From Bin87 sp965243255 (GTDB lineage Bacteria > Chloroflexota > Dehalococcoidia > Lucifugimonadales > UBA3495), in assembly GCA_965243255.1 (NCBI GenBank), contig CBDEUH010000004.1, forward strand, positions 248,001 to 312,000: a stretch of 64,000 nucleotides of DNA, given 5' to 3'. The notes below the pieces were generated by a model that worked only from the letters and a program-made list of their open reading frames with translations, was not told where the DNA came from and did no database searches. Made by a program: the position numbers and the translations under genes. Below, one piece after another: positions 24,770 to 33,293 of this stretch (position 1 is the first letter of the stretch; each line of letters begins with the position of its first letter).

Positions 24770-27568
24770 TCAGAAATCTCCCCATGAATAGCCGGACTTC
24801 ACATCCACCTTCAGCGTAACGTCCAGTTCCAGCGCGGCCGGCATTTCGTCCATGGCCAGCGCCGTCATTGCCTCCATTTCGTCGTCGGGCACCTCAAAGA
24901 CCAGTTCGTCGTGTACCTGCAGAATCATGCGGGAGCGCATCTGCTCCCGCGCCATCCGCGCCTGAACGTTGATCATGGCCTTCTTCATGATGTCGGCGGC
25001 GGTCCCCTGGATGGGCATATTGATGGCCATGCGCTCGGCGGCGGCCCGGGTGTTGTGATTGGTGGACTGGATATCGGGGAAATAGCGCCGCCGTCCCAGC
25101 ATGGTTTCGGCGTACATCACCGACCGCGTCTGCTCTTTCACCGATTCCAGGTAGCCGTTGATGCCGGGGTATTGGGACAGGTAGTTATCGATGAAGTTGC
25201 GTCCCTCTTCGCGGCTGAACCCGGTCTGCTGGGATATGCCGTATGGGCCCAGGCCGTAGATGACGCCGAAGTTCAGCACCTTGGCGATGCGACGCTGCTC
25301 GCCGTCCACTTCGTTGATGGGCACGTCAAACATCTGGCTGGCGGTGGCCGCGTGAATGTCCTCGCCGCGACGGAAAGCTTCCAGCAGCGACGGGTCCTGC
25401 GAAAGATGGGCCAGCACCCGCAGCTCGATCTGCGAGTAGTCCGCCGAAAGCAGCTGGCAACCGGCGTCGGCGACGAAGGCCCGGCGCACCTGCCGGCCCA
25501 GCTCGGTGCGGATGGGAATGTTCTGCAGGTTGGGGTCGCTGCTGCTCAGCCGCCCGGTGTCGGAGCCGGTCTGATGGTAGGAGGTGTGGATACGCCCGGT
25601 GCGCGCGTTCACCATTTCAGGCAGCGCGTCAACGTAGGTTGACTTCAGCTTTGACACCTGCCGATAGTCCAGGATGCCGTCCACCACCGGGTGCATCCCT
25701 TTCAGCGACTCCAGCGCGTTGGCGTCGGTGGAGTAACCGGACTTGGTGCGCCGGGTTTTGGGCAGGCCCAGCTCTCCGAACAGCAAGTCGCTCAGCTGCT
25801 TGGGCGAGTTGATGTTGACCTGGTGGCCGATGGTGGAGTACAGCCCGGTTTCGATCTGCTCCAGTTGCTCCTTGAGGTCGCGGGACATTTCGTGCAGGAT
25901 GCCGGCGTCCAGCTTGACCCCGTGCTGCTGCATCTCCACCAGCACGGGAACCAGTGGCAGCTCAACGTCGGATAGCAGGCCGGCCAGGTTGCGCTCGGCC
26001 AGCGACGGCTCAAACCGGCGGCGCAGCTGCAGGGTGCAGTCGGCATCCGCGGCCGCGTAGGGCGTGGCGTCGGCGATGTCCACTTCGTTGAAGGTCTTCT
26101 GGTTCCGCCCGGTGCCGATGAGTTTCTTGATTTCGGTCATCTCCCGGGCCAGGAACTCCAGGGACAGAGGCTTGAGACCCAATTGCGTCCTGGTCTTGCC
26201 CAGCAGGTGCGCGGCGATGATGGTGTCGTGGTCAATGACGCCGTAGGGGTCAATGCCGTAGTTGCTGAGCAGGGTGAGGTCGTAGTTGGCGTTGTGGGCG
26301 CAGCGGCTGATGTGGGCATCGGTGAACAGCGGGCGGACGGCGGCCATCACTTCTTCCAAAGGCAGCTGTTCGCCCTCGGTATGTCCCACCGGCACGTACC
26401 AGGCCAGCCCGCCGTCAACGGCAAAGCTCAGGCCGGCCAGTTCGGCGGCCATTGGGTCGGTGCTGCTGGACTCGGTGTCGAAGCCGAAGTCGCCGACCTC
26501 CGCCAGCGTGGCGACCATGGCGTCCAGTTCGTCCCGGGTGGTTACGGTACGATAATCGGTGTCGGTCGGCGCAGATTCCGCAGCCGCCGCCGGCATAGCG
26601 GCGTTTTCGCTGGCCGTGGCCGTGGCCCAGGGCGCGTCGGGGGAGGGAACCCGCCCCACCACGCTGTGGAACTCCAGCTCGGTCATCAGCGCCACCACGT
26701 CGCCCCGCTGGTAGTTTCCGAACCGGCAGGCGTCCAGGTCCAAATCCACCGGGGCGTCGCGGTCGATGGTGGTCAGGAACCGACACTCGTAGGCCAGCGC
26801 TTCGTTCTGGGACAGGCTGTTTTGCACCCGCTTCTGCGTGATGTCGTCGATGTGCTGGTAGATGCCTTCCAGGGTTCCGTAGCTGCTGAGCAGGGTGATG
26901 GCCGTCTTGTCGCCGACGCCGGGAACGCCGGGGATGTTGTCGGACTTGTCGCCCACCAGGGCCTTGTAGTCGGGCTGCTGGGCCGCGGTGAGGCCGCCGT
27001 AGCGTTCGGCCAATTCTTCCTCGCCGACGATGCGGCGGTCGCGTTCGCTACTGGCGAGGTCAACGCGCACCATGGGGGTAATCAGTTGGAAGGTGTCCCG
27101 GTCGCCGGTGAGTATCACCGTGGCCGCGCCGGCGGCCTCGGCCTGGCGGGCCAGCGAGCCGAGGATGTCGTCAGCCTCAAAGCCCGGCAGTTCGTACACG
27201 GGGACGGCGAAAGCGGCCATGAGCTGCTTGACCCGGTCAAACTGTGGCCGCAGCTCGGGCGGACTGGGCGGGCGCTGGGCCTTGTACTCCGGGAAACGTT
27301 CGTGCCGGAAGGTGGGCGTGGGTGTGTCGAAGGTAACGGCGACGTGGGTGGGCTGCCACTCGTTGAGGGCGCGGATGAACACGCTGGCGAACCCGTACAC
27401 GCCGGTTACGTCCTCGCCGGTGCTGGACACGGTGAGGCTGCGATTGACGCTGATGGCCCGGAAGGAGCGGTGCACCATGGCGTGCCCGTCGATGAGGAGC
27501 AGGAGGGGCGACTCGCGCCCGGCCGGGGCCGCAGACATGGGCAAAGACATTTGGCCGCTGCTCACCAT
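24770..27568 (-). CDS. polA: DNA polymerase I
   Basis: A 932-residue full-length PolA. The N-terminal 5'-3' exonuclease domain has LLLIDGHAMVHRSF and GFEADDILG. The central 3'-5' exonuclease keeps the catalytic DxE (Asp364, Glu366) plus NANYDL and YAAADAD, so proofreading should be active. The C-terminal polymerase domain has motif A DYSQIELRVLAHL (Asp710), motif B RRIAKVLNFGVIYG with Phe (not Tyr) in the O-helix, and motif C QVHDELVFE (Asp887). Start ATG has GGAGG 8 nt upstream. It repairs gaps and removes RNA primers. Downstream CitE-like and folB genes may be co-transcribed. Confidence 0.98.
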   Translation of the reverse strand: MVSSGQMSLPMSAAPAGRESPLLLLIDGHAMVHRSFRAISVNRSLTVSSTGEDVTGVYGFASVFIRALNEWQPTHVAVTFDTPTPTFRHERFPEYKAQRPPSPPELRPQFDRVKQLMAAFAVPVYELPGFEADDILGSLARQAEAAGAATVILTGDRDTFQLITPMVRVDLASSERDRRIVGEEELAERYGGLTAAQQPDYKALVGDKSDNIPGVPGVGDKTAITLLSSYGTLEGIYQHIDDITQKRVQNSLSQNEALAYECRFLTTIDRDAPVDLDLDACRFGNYQRGDVVALMTELEFHSVVGRVPSPDAPWATATASENAAMPAAAAESAPTDTDYRTVTTRDELDAMVATLAEVGDFGFDTESSSTDPMAAELAGLSFAVDGGLAWYVPVGHTEGEQLPLEEVMAAVRPLFTDAHISRCAHNANYDLTLLSNYGIDPYGVIDHDTIIAAHLLGKTRTQLGLKPLSLEFLAREMTEIKKLIGTGRNQKTFNEVDIADATPYAAADADCTLQLRRRFEPSLAERNLAGLLSDVELPLVPVLVEMQQHGVKLDAGILHEMSRDLKEQLEQIETGLYSTIGHQVNINSPKQLSDLLFGELGLPKTRRTKSGYSTDANALESLKGMHPVVDGILDYRQVSKLKSTYVDALPEMVNARTGRIHTSYHQTGSDTGRLSSSDPNLQNIPIRTELGRQVRRAFVADAGCQLLSADYSQIELRVLAHLSQDPSLLEAFRRGEDIHAATASQMFDVPINEVDGEQRRIAKVLNFGVIYGLGPYGISQQTGFSREEGRNFIDNYLSQYPGINGYLESVKEQTRSVMYAETMLGRRRYFPDIQSTNHNTRAAAERMAINMPIQGTAADIMKKAMINVQARMAREQMRSRMILQVHDELVFEVPDDEMEAMTALAMDEMPAALELDVTLKVDVKSGYSWGDF

Positions 27569-27625
27569 GGGGAGTACCTCCGTCCGCGTACGGGCATAAC
27601 GGGATGCCGGCGGTTTTCAGGGCGC

Positions 27626-27631
27626 ATTATA
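27626..27631 (-). promoter_or_regulatory. -10 box of polA
   Basis: A perfect TATAAT on the minus strand, 58 nt upstream of the polA ATG. No good -35 box is evident. Confidence 0.5.
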
Positions 27632-27682
27632 CATTACGCAAGCCTCGGGGCACGGGGCTGGCCTCCTTACTTTGAGGGGCGC

Positions 27683-27707
27683 CATCCTTCGACAGGCTCG
27701 GGACGAG
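27683..27707. repeat. Dispersed repeat, family B, copy 1
   Basis: ATCCTTCGACAGGCTCGGGA-type element, a sequence found as short intergenic repeats in many bacteria. Related copies lie at 30533 and 58695 in the opposite orientation. Confidence 0.6.
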
Positions 27708-27864
27708 GGGGGATTCTGGAGGTGAGCGGGAGGTGGTTTCGTGATGATTGCTTTGCATTGGGTTCCTCCTTTGGTTGGTGTTGGGTTGTGGCCTGCCTGA
27801 GGTCGGTTTCCGGAATTCACTTTGGTCGCCGTCAGTCCCACGGCCGGGGGGTTCTTACGCACTT

Positions 27865-28051
27865 CCACTTCCAGTGTTTGTGACGGCAATCTGTTATCCG
27901 TCAATGGCAGCTGTGGTCGCACCGTGCCACTTCCAGTGTCTATGACGGTAGTCGGTTCTCCGCCAATGGCAGCTGTGGCCGCACCGTTGCCACTTCCAGT
28001 GTCTATGACGGTAGTCGGTTCTCCGTCAATGGCAGCTGTGGCCGCACCGTT
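27865..28051. repeat. Three tandem 62/63-bp repeats
   Basis: Units begin CCACTTCCAGTGT at 27865, 27927 and 27990, of 62, 63 and about 62 bp. Copies 2 and 3 are nearly identical; copy 1 has scattered differences. Each contains CAATGGCAGCTGTGG. The repeats lie in non-coding DNA between divergent promoters. There are no spacers, so this is not a CRISPR array. Confidence 0.9.
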
Positions 28052-28220
28052 CGTGCGATTTAGGATTAGCTGACTGTTTTTGGCCGTTGACGACCGTAGT
28101 GATGATGACCTCGTTGGCAGGCTGGGTTGGGTTACCGATTTGCTAGCAGTGAGGCCATTATAGAACGTGCGTTTCGTGGATGTCAACAGGTCGGTGTCAG
28201 CGTTTTTATGGATTGGATTG

Positions 28221-28229
28221 TGCTAGAAT
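28221..28229 (+). promoter_or_regulatory. Extended -10 promoter of the first FmdB gene
   Basis: TGCTAGAAT (extended -10) ends 10 nt before the ATG at 28240. Transcription would begin within a few bases of the start codon, so the mRNA may be leaderless or nearly so. Confidence 0.5.
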
Positions 28230-28239
28230 TTGCTCCGTT

Positions 28240-28557
28240 ATGCCGATGTACGAATACCGATGCAACCAGTGCGGCCAGCGGCAGTCGCGGCTGGTGTACA
28301 GTTGGACGCCGGCCGACGGCCTGAGCTGCAAGGGCTGCTCCAGCAATGATCTGTCGCGGCTGGTGTCGGGGTTTGCGTTTCATCGCTCGTGGGGCGAGAG
28401 CCTGAACTGGATGCCGGACAACGCCGCCGCCGACCTGGACAACAGCCACGTGGGCAGCATCGACGGGCACATGGGCCGGATGGGCGACGCCATGGGGGGC
28501 CTGGTAACGCCCGACTTCCATGAGCACCGCCAAGAAATCAATAATCCTGATGGCTAG
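28240..28557 (+). CDS. FmdB-family zinc ribbon protein (first copy)
   Basis: A 105-residue protein beginning MPMYEYRCNQCGQRQSR and continuing to CKGCSSNDL. This is the FmdB/CxxC-CxxC zinc-ribbon domain (residues 1-45), a putative regulatory domain first noted near formamidase genes. The remainder is polar with the HRSWGESLNWMPDN segment typical of the longer Chloroflexi versions. The chosen ATG follows the extended -10 box closely, leaving no room for a ribosome-binding site. It is the first of two FmdB genes before thiE. Role unknown. Confidence 0.8.
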   Translation: MPMYEYRCNQCGQRQSRLVYSWTPADGLSCKGCSSNDLSRLVSGFAFHRSWGESLNWMPDNAAADLDNSHVGSIDGHMGRMGDAMGGLVTPDFHEHRQEINNPDG

Positions 28558-28575
28558 GGCAGACGGTTAGGCGCT

Positions 28576-28911
28576 ATGCCAATCTACGAATATCGCTGTC
28601 AGCAATGCCAGGCCGTGGCGTCGGTTTTCGTGCGCTCCGTCAGCAGCCACGTGCCCCCGATTTGCAGCGTCTGCGGCAGCGACGCGATGGAGCGGCGGAT
28701 GTCAACCTTCGCCATGGGCAAGACCACCGCCGGCGTCCACGAGGCCAGCCCCATGGACAGCCGCAGCCAGGACTACTACAGCGACCCCCGCAACATTGGC
28801 CGCCACGTGGAGGAATCGTTCACCCGGCACGGCGTGGATATGCCCGACTCGGTGCGCCAATCCATCGACGCCGCCCGCAGCGGCGAGGCGCCCAAAGGAC
28901 TTGACCTGTGA
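28576..28911 (+). CDS. FmdB-family zinc ribbon protein (second copy)
   Basis: A 111-residue paralogue of the previous gene. It has the ribbon MPIYEYRCQQCQ with CSVCGSDAM and then a tail with the YYSDPRNIGRHVEESF helix. The C-terminal halves of the two copies differ, so they are not a recent duplication. Its stop overlaps the thiE GTG by 4 nt (GTGA), implying coupling to thiamine synthesis. Possible metal-binding regulatory role; nothing more can be said. Confidence 0.8.
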   Translation: MPIYEYRCQQCQAVASVFVRSVSSHVPPICSVCGSDAMERRMSTFAMGKTTAGVHEASPMDSRSQDYYSDPRNIGRHVEESFTRHGVDMPDSVRQSIDAARSGEAPKGLDL

Positions 28912-29885
28912 CCTCCTCACCAGCACCCGCCCAATCGACCCTGATGTCCTCACTGCTCTCCTGCCTGGACGGTTTGCTGGCGTCCGAAGCCTTACCAGAA
29001 GGGTTGATGCGGGGTGAAATCGGATGGCTCGGCGACGGCTTGAGCGACCCGCAGCGAGAGTCCACCAGCAGCCGGGGAGCGCAGGGCCGGCACGAAGCCC
29101 TGAACCTGGCGACGGCGGCGGACGGCCTGCTGACGGTGTTGGAGAATACCGGCGAGATACCCGCCGATGCCGCGTTGCAACTGCGCCGCGCCCTGGAGGA
29201 CGCGGTTGACCGCATCGGCGCGGCGGTGCGTCAGGCCCAGGCAGCCCGGATCCGCGGCCTCTACGTCATCATTGACCCGGAGGTTACCGGAGGGCGCGAC
29301 CCCCTGGACATCGCCCGGGCTGCCATCAACGGCGGCGCCAGGATGCTGCAGCTGCGGGACAAGCTGCGGGACAAGGGCGAACAGCTTCCGCTGGGGACGG
29401 CATTGCGGGACCTGTGCGCCGCCAACGACGCCCTGCTGATCATCAACGACCACGCCGACCTAGCCGCCGCGCTGGGGCCGGAGCACGTCGGCCTGCACGT
29501 GGGCCAGACCGACCTGCCGGTGGCCGAGGCGCGCAAGGTCCTGGCGCCGGGGCAGGTGCTGGGACGATCCAACCGGGAAATCGATCTGATAGTGGAATCC
29601 CAGCAGATGGGCGCCGACCACGTGGCCTTTGGCGCGATGTACACCACCACCACTAAACAGGTTACGCGGGCCCCGCAGGGGCCGGAGCGGTTGAAACAGG
29701 CGCGAGCCGCCGCCCGGGTGCCCCTGGTTGCCATCGGGGGCATCACCGCCGCAAACGTGGCTCCCGTGGTGGAGGCCGGCGCCGACGCCATCTGCGTAAC
29801 CGCCGCCGTGGGCAGCGCGCCTGATCCTGAGGCCGCCGCCGCCGAGCTGACCGAGGCCATCCGCGCCGCCGGCGGGCGGGTCTGA
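28908..29885 (+). CDS. thiE: Thiamine-phosphate synthase with N-terminal helical extension
   Basis: A 325-residue ThiE. The C-terminal 210 residues hold the TIM-barrel motifs GARMLQLRDK, INDHADLA, the HVGQTDLPV phosphate-binding loop, GRSN and the late AIGGITAANV strand. The enzyme joins HMP-PP and thiazole phosphate to thiamine phosphate. ThiE is usually about 210 residues; here a 115-residue helical N-terminus (EALNLATAADGLLTVLEN) is added. That resembles a degenerate ThiD2-like extension, but I am not sure. GTG start overlaps the upstream stop. A separate thiD is at 47812. Confidence 0.92.
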   Translation: MTSSPAPAQSTLMSSLLSCLDGLLASEALPEGLMRGEIGWLGDGLSDPQRESTSSRGAQGRHEALNLATAADGLLTVLENTGEIPADAALQLRRALEDAVDRIGAAVRQAQAARIRGLYVIIDPEVTGGRDPLDIARAAINGGARMLQLRDKLRDKGEQLPLGTALRDLCAANDALLIINDHADLAAALGPEHVGLHVGQTDLPVAEARKVLAPGQVLGRSNREIDLIVESQQMGADHVAFGAMYTTTTKQVTRAPQGPERLKQARAAARVPLVAIGGITAANVAPVVEAGADAICVTAAVGSAPDPEAAAAELTEAIRAAGGRV

Positions 29886-29886
29886 T

Positions 29887-30522
29887 ATGCCGACGCGATA
29901 CGGGCCGCACCTGGCGGCGATGTCCGCCCACGCCGTTGGCGAGCTCACCGCCCGGCACCAGGCGCGGGAGCGTGCGCTGGCCATCTCCCGGCAGGTCATC
30001 CGCAACTCCGCCAACGCCATCCGGGCGGTGCATCGCAATGACTTCGAGGAAGCGAAGCGTCTCGTCGGCGAAGCGTCGGCCAGCCTGTCCGAGACGGTCA
30101 GCATCCGCACGGAGAACCCTGAAATCTACTACGCCGGCTTCCTCTCCGACGCGCGAAAGGAGTTCACCGAGGCCAACATAACGCTGGCCGTTATCTCCGG
30201 CGCCGACATTCCCGATGCCGAGACGCTGGGTATCGACCCGCCGGCCTACCTCAACGGCATGGCCGAGGTAATCGGCGAGCTGCGCCGCTACATCCTGGAC
30301 GCGCTGCGCCGGGACGACACCGGCCGCTGCGAGGAATTGATGGAGTTGATGGACGAGATTTACGGCATCCTGGTAACCGTCGATTTCCCGGAGGCTGTAA
30401 CCGGCGGGCTGCGCCACAGCACCGACGCCATGCGCGGCGTCCTGGAGCGCACCCGCGGCGACCTGACCATCTCCTTGCAGCAGCGTCGCCTGGAGCAGCG
30501 CCTGGCCGAGCTGGAATCCTGA
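29887..30522 (+). CDS. Translin-like protein
   Basis: A 211-residue all-helical protein matching the translin/TRAX family, which in eukaryotes binds single-stranded nucleic acid and forms nuclease complexes. Diagnostic features are the early ERALAISRQVIRNSANAIRA helix with the VHRNDFEEAK heptad, and the later EYY/IYGILVTVDFPEAVTGGLR segment. It begins 2 nt after the thiE stop in the same operon. Whether it retains RNase activity cannot be seen. Database entries often mislabel such bacterial proteins. Confidence 0.78.
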   Translation: MPTRYGPHLAAMSAHAVGELTARHQARERALAISRQVIRNSANAIRAVHRNDFEEAKRLVGEASASLSETVSIRTENPEIYYAGFLSDARKEFTEANITLAVISGADIPDAETLGIDPPAYLNGMAEVIGELRRYILDALRRDDTGRCEELMELMDEIYGILVTVDFPEAVTGGLRHSTDAMRGVLERTRGDLTISLQQRRLEQRLAELES

Positions 30523-30532
30523 CCCCGCCCCG

Positions 30533-30556
30533 CTCGTACTGAGCCAGTCGAAGGAC
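30533..30556. repeat. Dispersed repeat, family B, copy 2
   Basis: CTCGTACTGAGCCAGTCGAA-type element just after the translin-like gene, in the opposite orientation to the copy at 27683. It runs into the start region of the DUF2071 gene. Confidence 0.6.
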
Positions 30557-30560
30557 TCTC

Positions 30561-31292
30561 ATTCCGGCCGCACTGACTGCGAACTGGATTAACCCGCTGC
30601 TGTTTTCGTGGCCGGTTGACGATGGAGCTCTGGAACCCCTGCTGCCGTCGGGGTTGGTCGTCGACCATTGGCAGGGCCGGGCTTACATAAGCCTGGTCGG
30701 GCTGCGCTTTGAGGGCCTGCGTGTTTTCGGCATTCCGGTTCTTCCCAACTGCTACGATGAAGTGAACCTGCGGTTCTACGTGCGCCGTGCGGCGGATGGC
30801 GATGACGAGCGGCCGGGCGTGGTGTTCATCCGGCAATTGGTGCCCCACCGACTGACCGCGCTGGTGGCGAGAGTGGTATACGGGGAGCCCTTCGAAACGG
30901 CGCCGGTTGAACACGATTTCTCCGCCTGCGCTGCCCAGAGAACGGGCCGGACGGCTTGTGTCGCGTATCATTGGGAAGCGCAGGGTCGCCGTCAACGATT
31001 CTGGGCATCGGCGGATGGCCCGCCGATGGATCTGCCCCCTGGCTCGTTGGGAGAGTTTCTGACCAGTCGCTATTGGGGCTACAATGGAGCGACCGGGAAC
31101 GGCGTGAAAACGTATCACCTGACGAGACCGCCCTGGCCGGTGCGCCAGGCGTCCCGGTGGGGAATTGAGTGCGATTTCAGCGAGGTCTTTGGCAGTGGCC
31201 TGGCGGCAGCGATGGGAGAAGCGCCGGCGTCGGTGTTGCTCGCCACCGGTTCCCGGGCCGCAGTCAGTTTGCCGGTCCCGTTGGCCGGCTGA
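30561..31292 (+). CDS. DUF2071 family protein (start codon uncertain)
   Basis: A DUF2071 (YqjF-like) protein of about 243 residues. It has the early WINPLLFSWPVDDGALEPLL segment, LPSGLVVDHWQGRAYISLVG, the PNCYDEVNLRFYVR strand and the family's WGYNGATGNGVKTYHL motif. The region homologous to the family starts near 30582, yet no ATG, GTG or TTG lies in frame between the stop at 30540 and the TTG at 30654. An ATT at 30561 has AAGGA 5 nt upstream; a CTG at 30573 is the other option. It lies between the translin-like and methyltransferase genes. Confidence 0.78.
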   Translation: MPAALTANWINPLLFSWPVDDGALEPLLPSGLVVDHWQGRAYISLVGLRFEGLRVFGIPVLPNCYDEVNLRFYVRRAADGDDERPGVVFIRQLVPHRLTALVARVVYGEPFETAPVEHDFSACAAQRTGRTACVAYHWEAQGRRQRFWASADGPPMDLPPGSLGEFLTSRYWGYNGATGNGVKTYHLTRPPWPVRQASRWGIECDFSEVFGSGLAAAMGEAPASVLLATGSRAAVSLPVPLAG

Positions 31293-31302
31293 GGTATCAG
31301 AT

Positions 31303-32124
31303 ATGAGCGCAATAAAAGACTGGGCCGAAATGGTCCGCCTGGAGCATGAGCAGTCTGACCGGGTGCGGGGCCAGCGCCCCACCGACTCCTGGGCGACTGC
31401 GGCCCACCACTTCAAGGATGACCCGTTCCGCAAGAACGATGGGGTAGTCGAGACGCTGCGTGCCCGGCTGATGCCGGGCGAGACCCTGCTGGACGTGGGG
31501 GCCGGCGGCGGTCGGCTGGCCCTGCCGCTAGCCCTGACGTGCAGTTCGGTCACCGCCGTTGAGCCATCCCCTAGCATGTGCGCCGTTTTCCGGGAGACCG
31601 CCGACGAATACGACATCCGCAACGTGTCAATTATTGAATCGGATTGGCTGAACGCGACGGCAGCACCGGCCGACGTGGTCCTGTGCAGCAACGTGCTCTA
31701 CGTCATTGCCGACATCGGCGCCTTCGTCCGCAAGCTGGACGGTCATGCCCGACGGCTGGCGCTGGTTGTAATGATGCGAACGGCTCCCAGGTCGCAGGTG
31801 CATCGCATCTGGGAGGCAGTGCACGGGGAGCCGCGGCTCTCGCTGCCCACCGTGCCTCAGCTGCTTCCCGTTCTGGAGGAGTTGGGCATCCAGCCGGAGA
31901 TTGCCGACCTGCCGGAACAACCGCCCCTCCAGTTCGCCAGTCGCGAGGCGGCCATCGCCGGCATCGCGCCGCAGCTGTACGTGGAGCCCGACACCGAGGA
32001 GATGCAGCGGCTGGAGCAGATACTGGACGACTCCCTGCAGAAGCGTGGCGACGTGTGGCGTTTGGCCGGTGCGGAGCCGGTTCGCCGCTGCGTCATATCC
32101 TGGCATCCCGTCGGCCTGGGATAG
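31303..32124 (+). CDS. SAM-dependent methyltransferase
   Basis: A 273-residue class I methyltransferase. SAM motif I is LLDVGAGGGRLALPLA (around residue 66), with AVEPSPSMCAVF as motif II and the acidic ADVVLCSNVLYVIAD as motif IV. The substrate is unknown. The ATG lies 10 nt after the DUF2071 stop, so it is likely in the same operon. No partner is obvious. Confidence 0.85.
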   Translation: MSAIKDWAEMVRLEHEQSDRVRGQRPTDSWATAAHHFKDDPFRKNDGVVETLRARLMPGETLLDVGAGGGRLALPLALTCSSVTAVEPSPSMCAVFRETADEYDIRNVSIIESDWLNATAAPADVVLCSNVLYVIADIGAFVRKLDGHARRLALVVMMRTAPRSQVHRIWEAVHGEPRLSLPTVPQLLPVLEELGIQPEIADLPEQPPLQFASREAAIAGIAPQLYVEPDTEEMQRLEQILDDSLQKRGDVWRLAGAEPVRRCVISWHPVGLG

Positions 32125-32149
32125 CGAAACACGGTTCTCCGGACGCAAG

Positions 32150-32179
32150 TTGAGATTACAGGCCGTCGGTTGGTAGAAT
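32150..32179 (+). promoter_or_regulatory. Promoter of the UGSC-neighbourhood genes
   Basis: TTGAGA (32150-32155) and TAGAAT (32174-32179) with an 18-nt spacer, 32 nt before the GTG start. This is the best -35/-10 pair among the TAGAAT boxes in the window. Confidence 0.6.
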
Positions 32180-32211
32180 AAGCCCGTTGCAATTAACATC
32201 AGGAGGCAATC

Positions 32212-33261
32212 GTGGTTGAGCAAACGCTGCGCGCTGCCGTGCATCCCTATCCCGATACCCTGGACGCCATCGAGGAATGTTACCGTCGTGGCTGGACCGA
32301 CGGCCTACCCGTCATCCCGCCCACCGCCGACCGGGTCCAGGCGATGCTGGATGCGGTTGGCCTCGCGCCCGACACCGTGCTGGGCGAGGTTCCGGTGCGG
32401 CGGCGGACGCTGACCGCCGAGCAGGCCGCCGCCAATACCGTTATGGCCGGCTGTCTGCCCGCCTACTTCCCCATCGTGCTGGCGACCCTGCGCACTCTCA
32501 TTGAGCACGACCCCAATTGCATTCACGAAGTTTCCGCAGTCACCAACTCCACCGGGCTGCTGACCATCGTTAACGGCCCCATACGACGGGAGATTGAGCT
32601 GAACTGCGCCGACAACCTGTTCAGCCCCGGTCATCGCGCCAACTCCACCATCGGGCGCGCCCTGCGGCTCATCCTCATCAACGTCTTCGAGCAGCGGCCC
32701 GGGCTCCTGGACCGGGGTTGCATGGGCAGCCTGACCAAGTTTGGCGTGGTCATCGGCGAGGACGAGGAAAACAGCCCGTGGGAACCGTTTCACGTCAGTC
32801 TGGGCTATGCCCCGGAGCAGTCCGTGGTGACCGTCGCTACCATCCAGGACCCTTCAATGCACGGCAACCGCTACAGCACTACTGCTGAGGGGTTGCTGGA
32901 CTCCATCGTTGACGGGATGAACTCACATGGCCTGGGTGTCTATTTTGGTCGCGATATCAAGTGGGTGTGGGTCGTGGGACACTGGCATTCCGAGCTGTTG
33001 GGTCGCCAGGGCTGGACGCGACGGGATATGCAGGAATATCTCTACGAGCGCTCCTGGCGTTCCGTGGGCCAGCTCAAGCGCCTGGGTATGGTCAACGGCG
33101 CCATTGAGCCGGGAGACGACGAAGAACGCCGCATGACCGTCAACGGCCCGGACGACATCCTGATAATCAAGGCCGGTGGCGACAGCGGCATCTACAGCGA
33201 ACTGATTATGAATTACTTCGGCGTTCCCGCCGAAACCTCCGCCATCACGGAGGGCAAGTGA
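32212..33261 (+). CDS. Conserved protein of unknown function, next to a UGSC selenoprotein gene
   Basis: A 349-residue protein I cannot assign to a biochemical function. It is rich in conserved-looking Cys positions: MAGCLPAYFPIVL, NCIHEVSAVTNSTG, LNCADNLFS, RGCMGSLTKFG. It also has the motifs VIGEDEENSPWEPFH and YFGRDIKWVWVVGHWH. The GTG start has AGGAGG 5 nt upstream and a good promoter. It lies 32 nt before the UGA-containing gene and probably forms a pair with it. No transmembrane or signal segment is seen. Confidence 0.7.
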   Translation: MVEQTLRAAVHPYPDTLDAIEECYRRGWTDGLPVIPPTADRVQAMLDAVGLAPDTVLGEVPVRRRTLTAEQAAANTVMAGCLPAYFPIVLATLRTLIEHDPNCIHEVSAVTNSTGLLTIVNGPIRREIELNCADNLFSPGHRANSTIGRALRLILINVFEQRPGLLDRGCMGSLTKFGVVIGEDEENSPWEPFHVSLGYAPEQSVVTVATIQDPSMHGNRYSTTAEGLLDSIVDGMNSHGLGVYFGRDIKWVWVVGHWHSELLGRQGWTRRDMQEYLYERSWRSVGQLKRLGMVNGAIEPGDDEERRMTVNGPDDILIIKAGGDSGIYSELIMNYFGVPAETSAITEGK

Positions 33262-33293
33262 CCCGCCGCACAGCCGTGCAAAGGAGACCAACC

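Larger units (their letters stand above)
27569..28239. other. 670-bp intergenic region between divergent polA and FmdB genes
   Basis: No convincing gene. It contains the polA promoter (27626), a REP-like family B copy (27683), three tandem 62/63-bp repeats (27865-28051) and the FmdB promoter (28221). A 189-codon frame on the minus strand (27617-28186) merely reads through the repeats. Confidence 0.7.

Noticed and set aside
26183..27883. 566-codon plus-strand open frame opposite polA
   Set aside because: Antisense to polA motifs; no homology visible.
27865..28051. CRISPR array
   Set aside because: The repeats are directly adjacent with no unique spacers and are 62-63 bp long.
27617..28186. 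189-codon minus-strand frame across the tandem repeats
   Set aside because: Repetitive translation (T-x-V-I-D-T-G-S-G units) follows the DNA repeat, with no conserved domain or ribosome-binding site.
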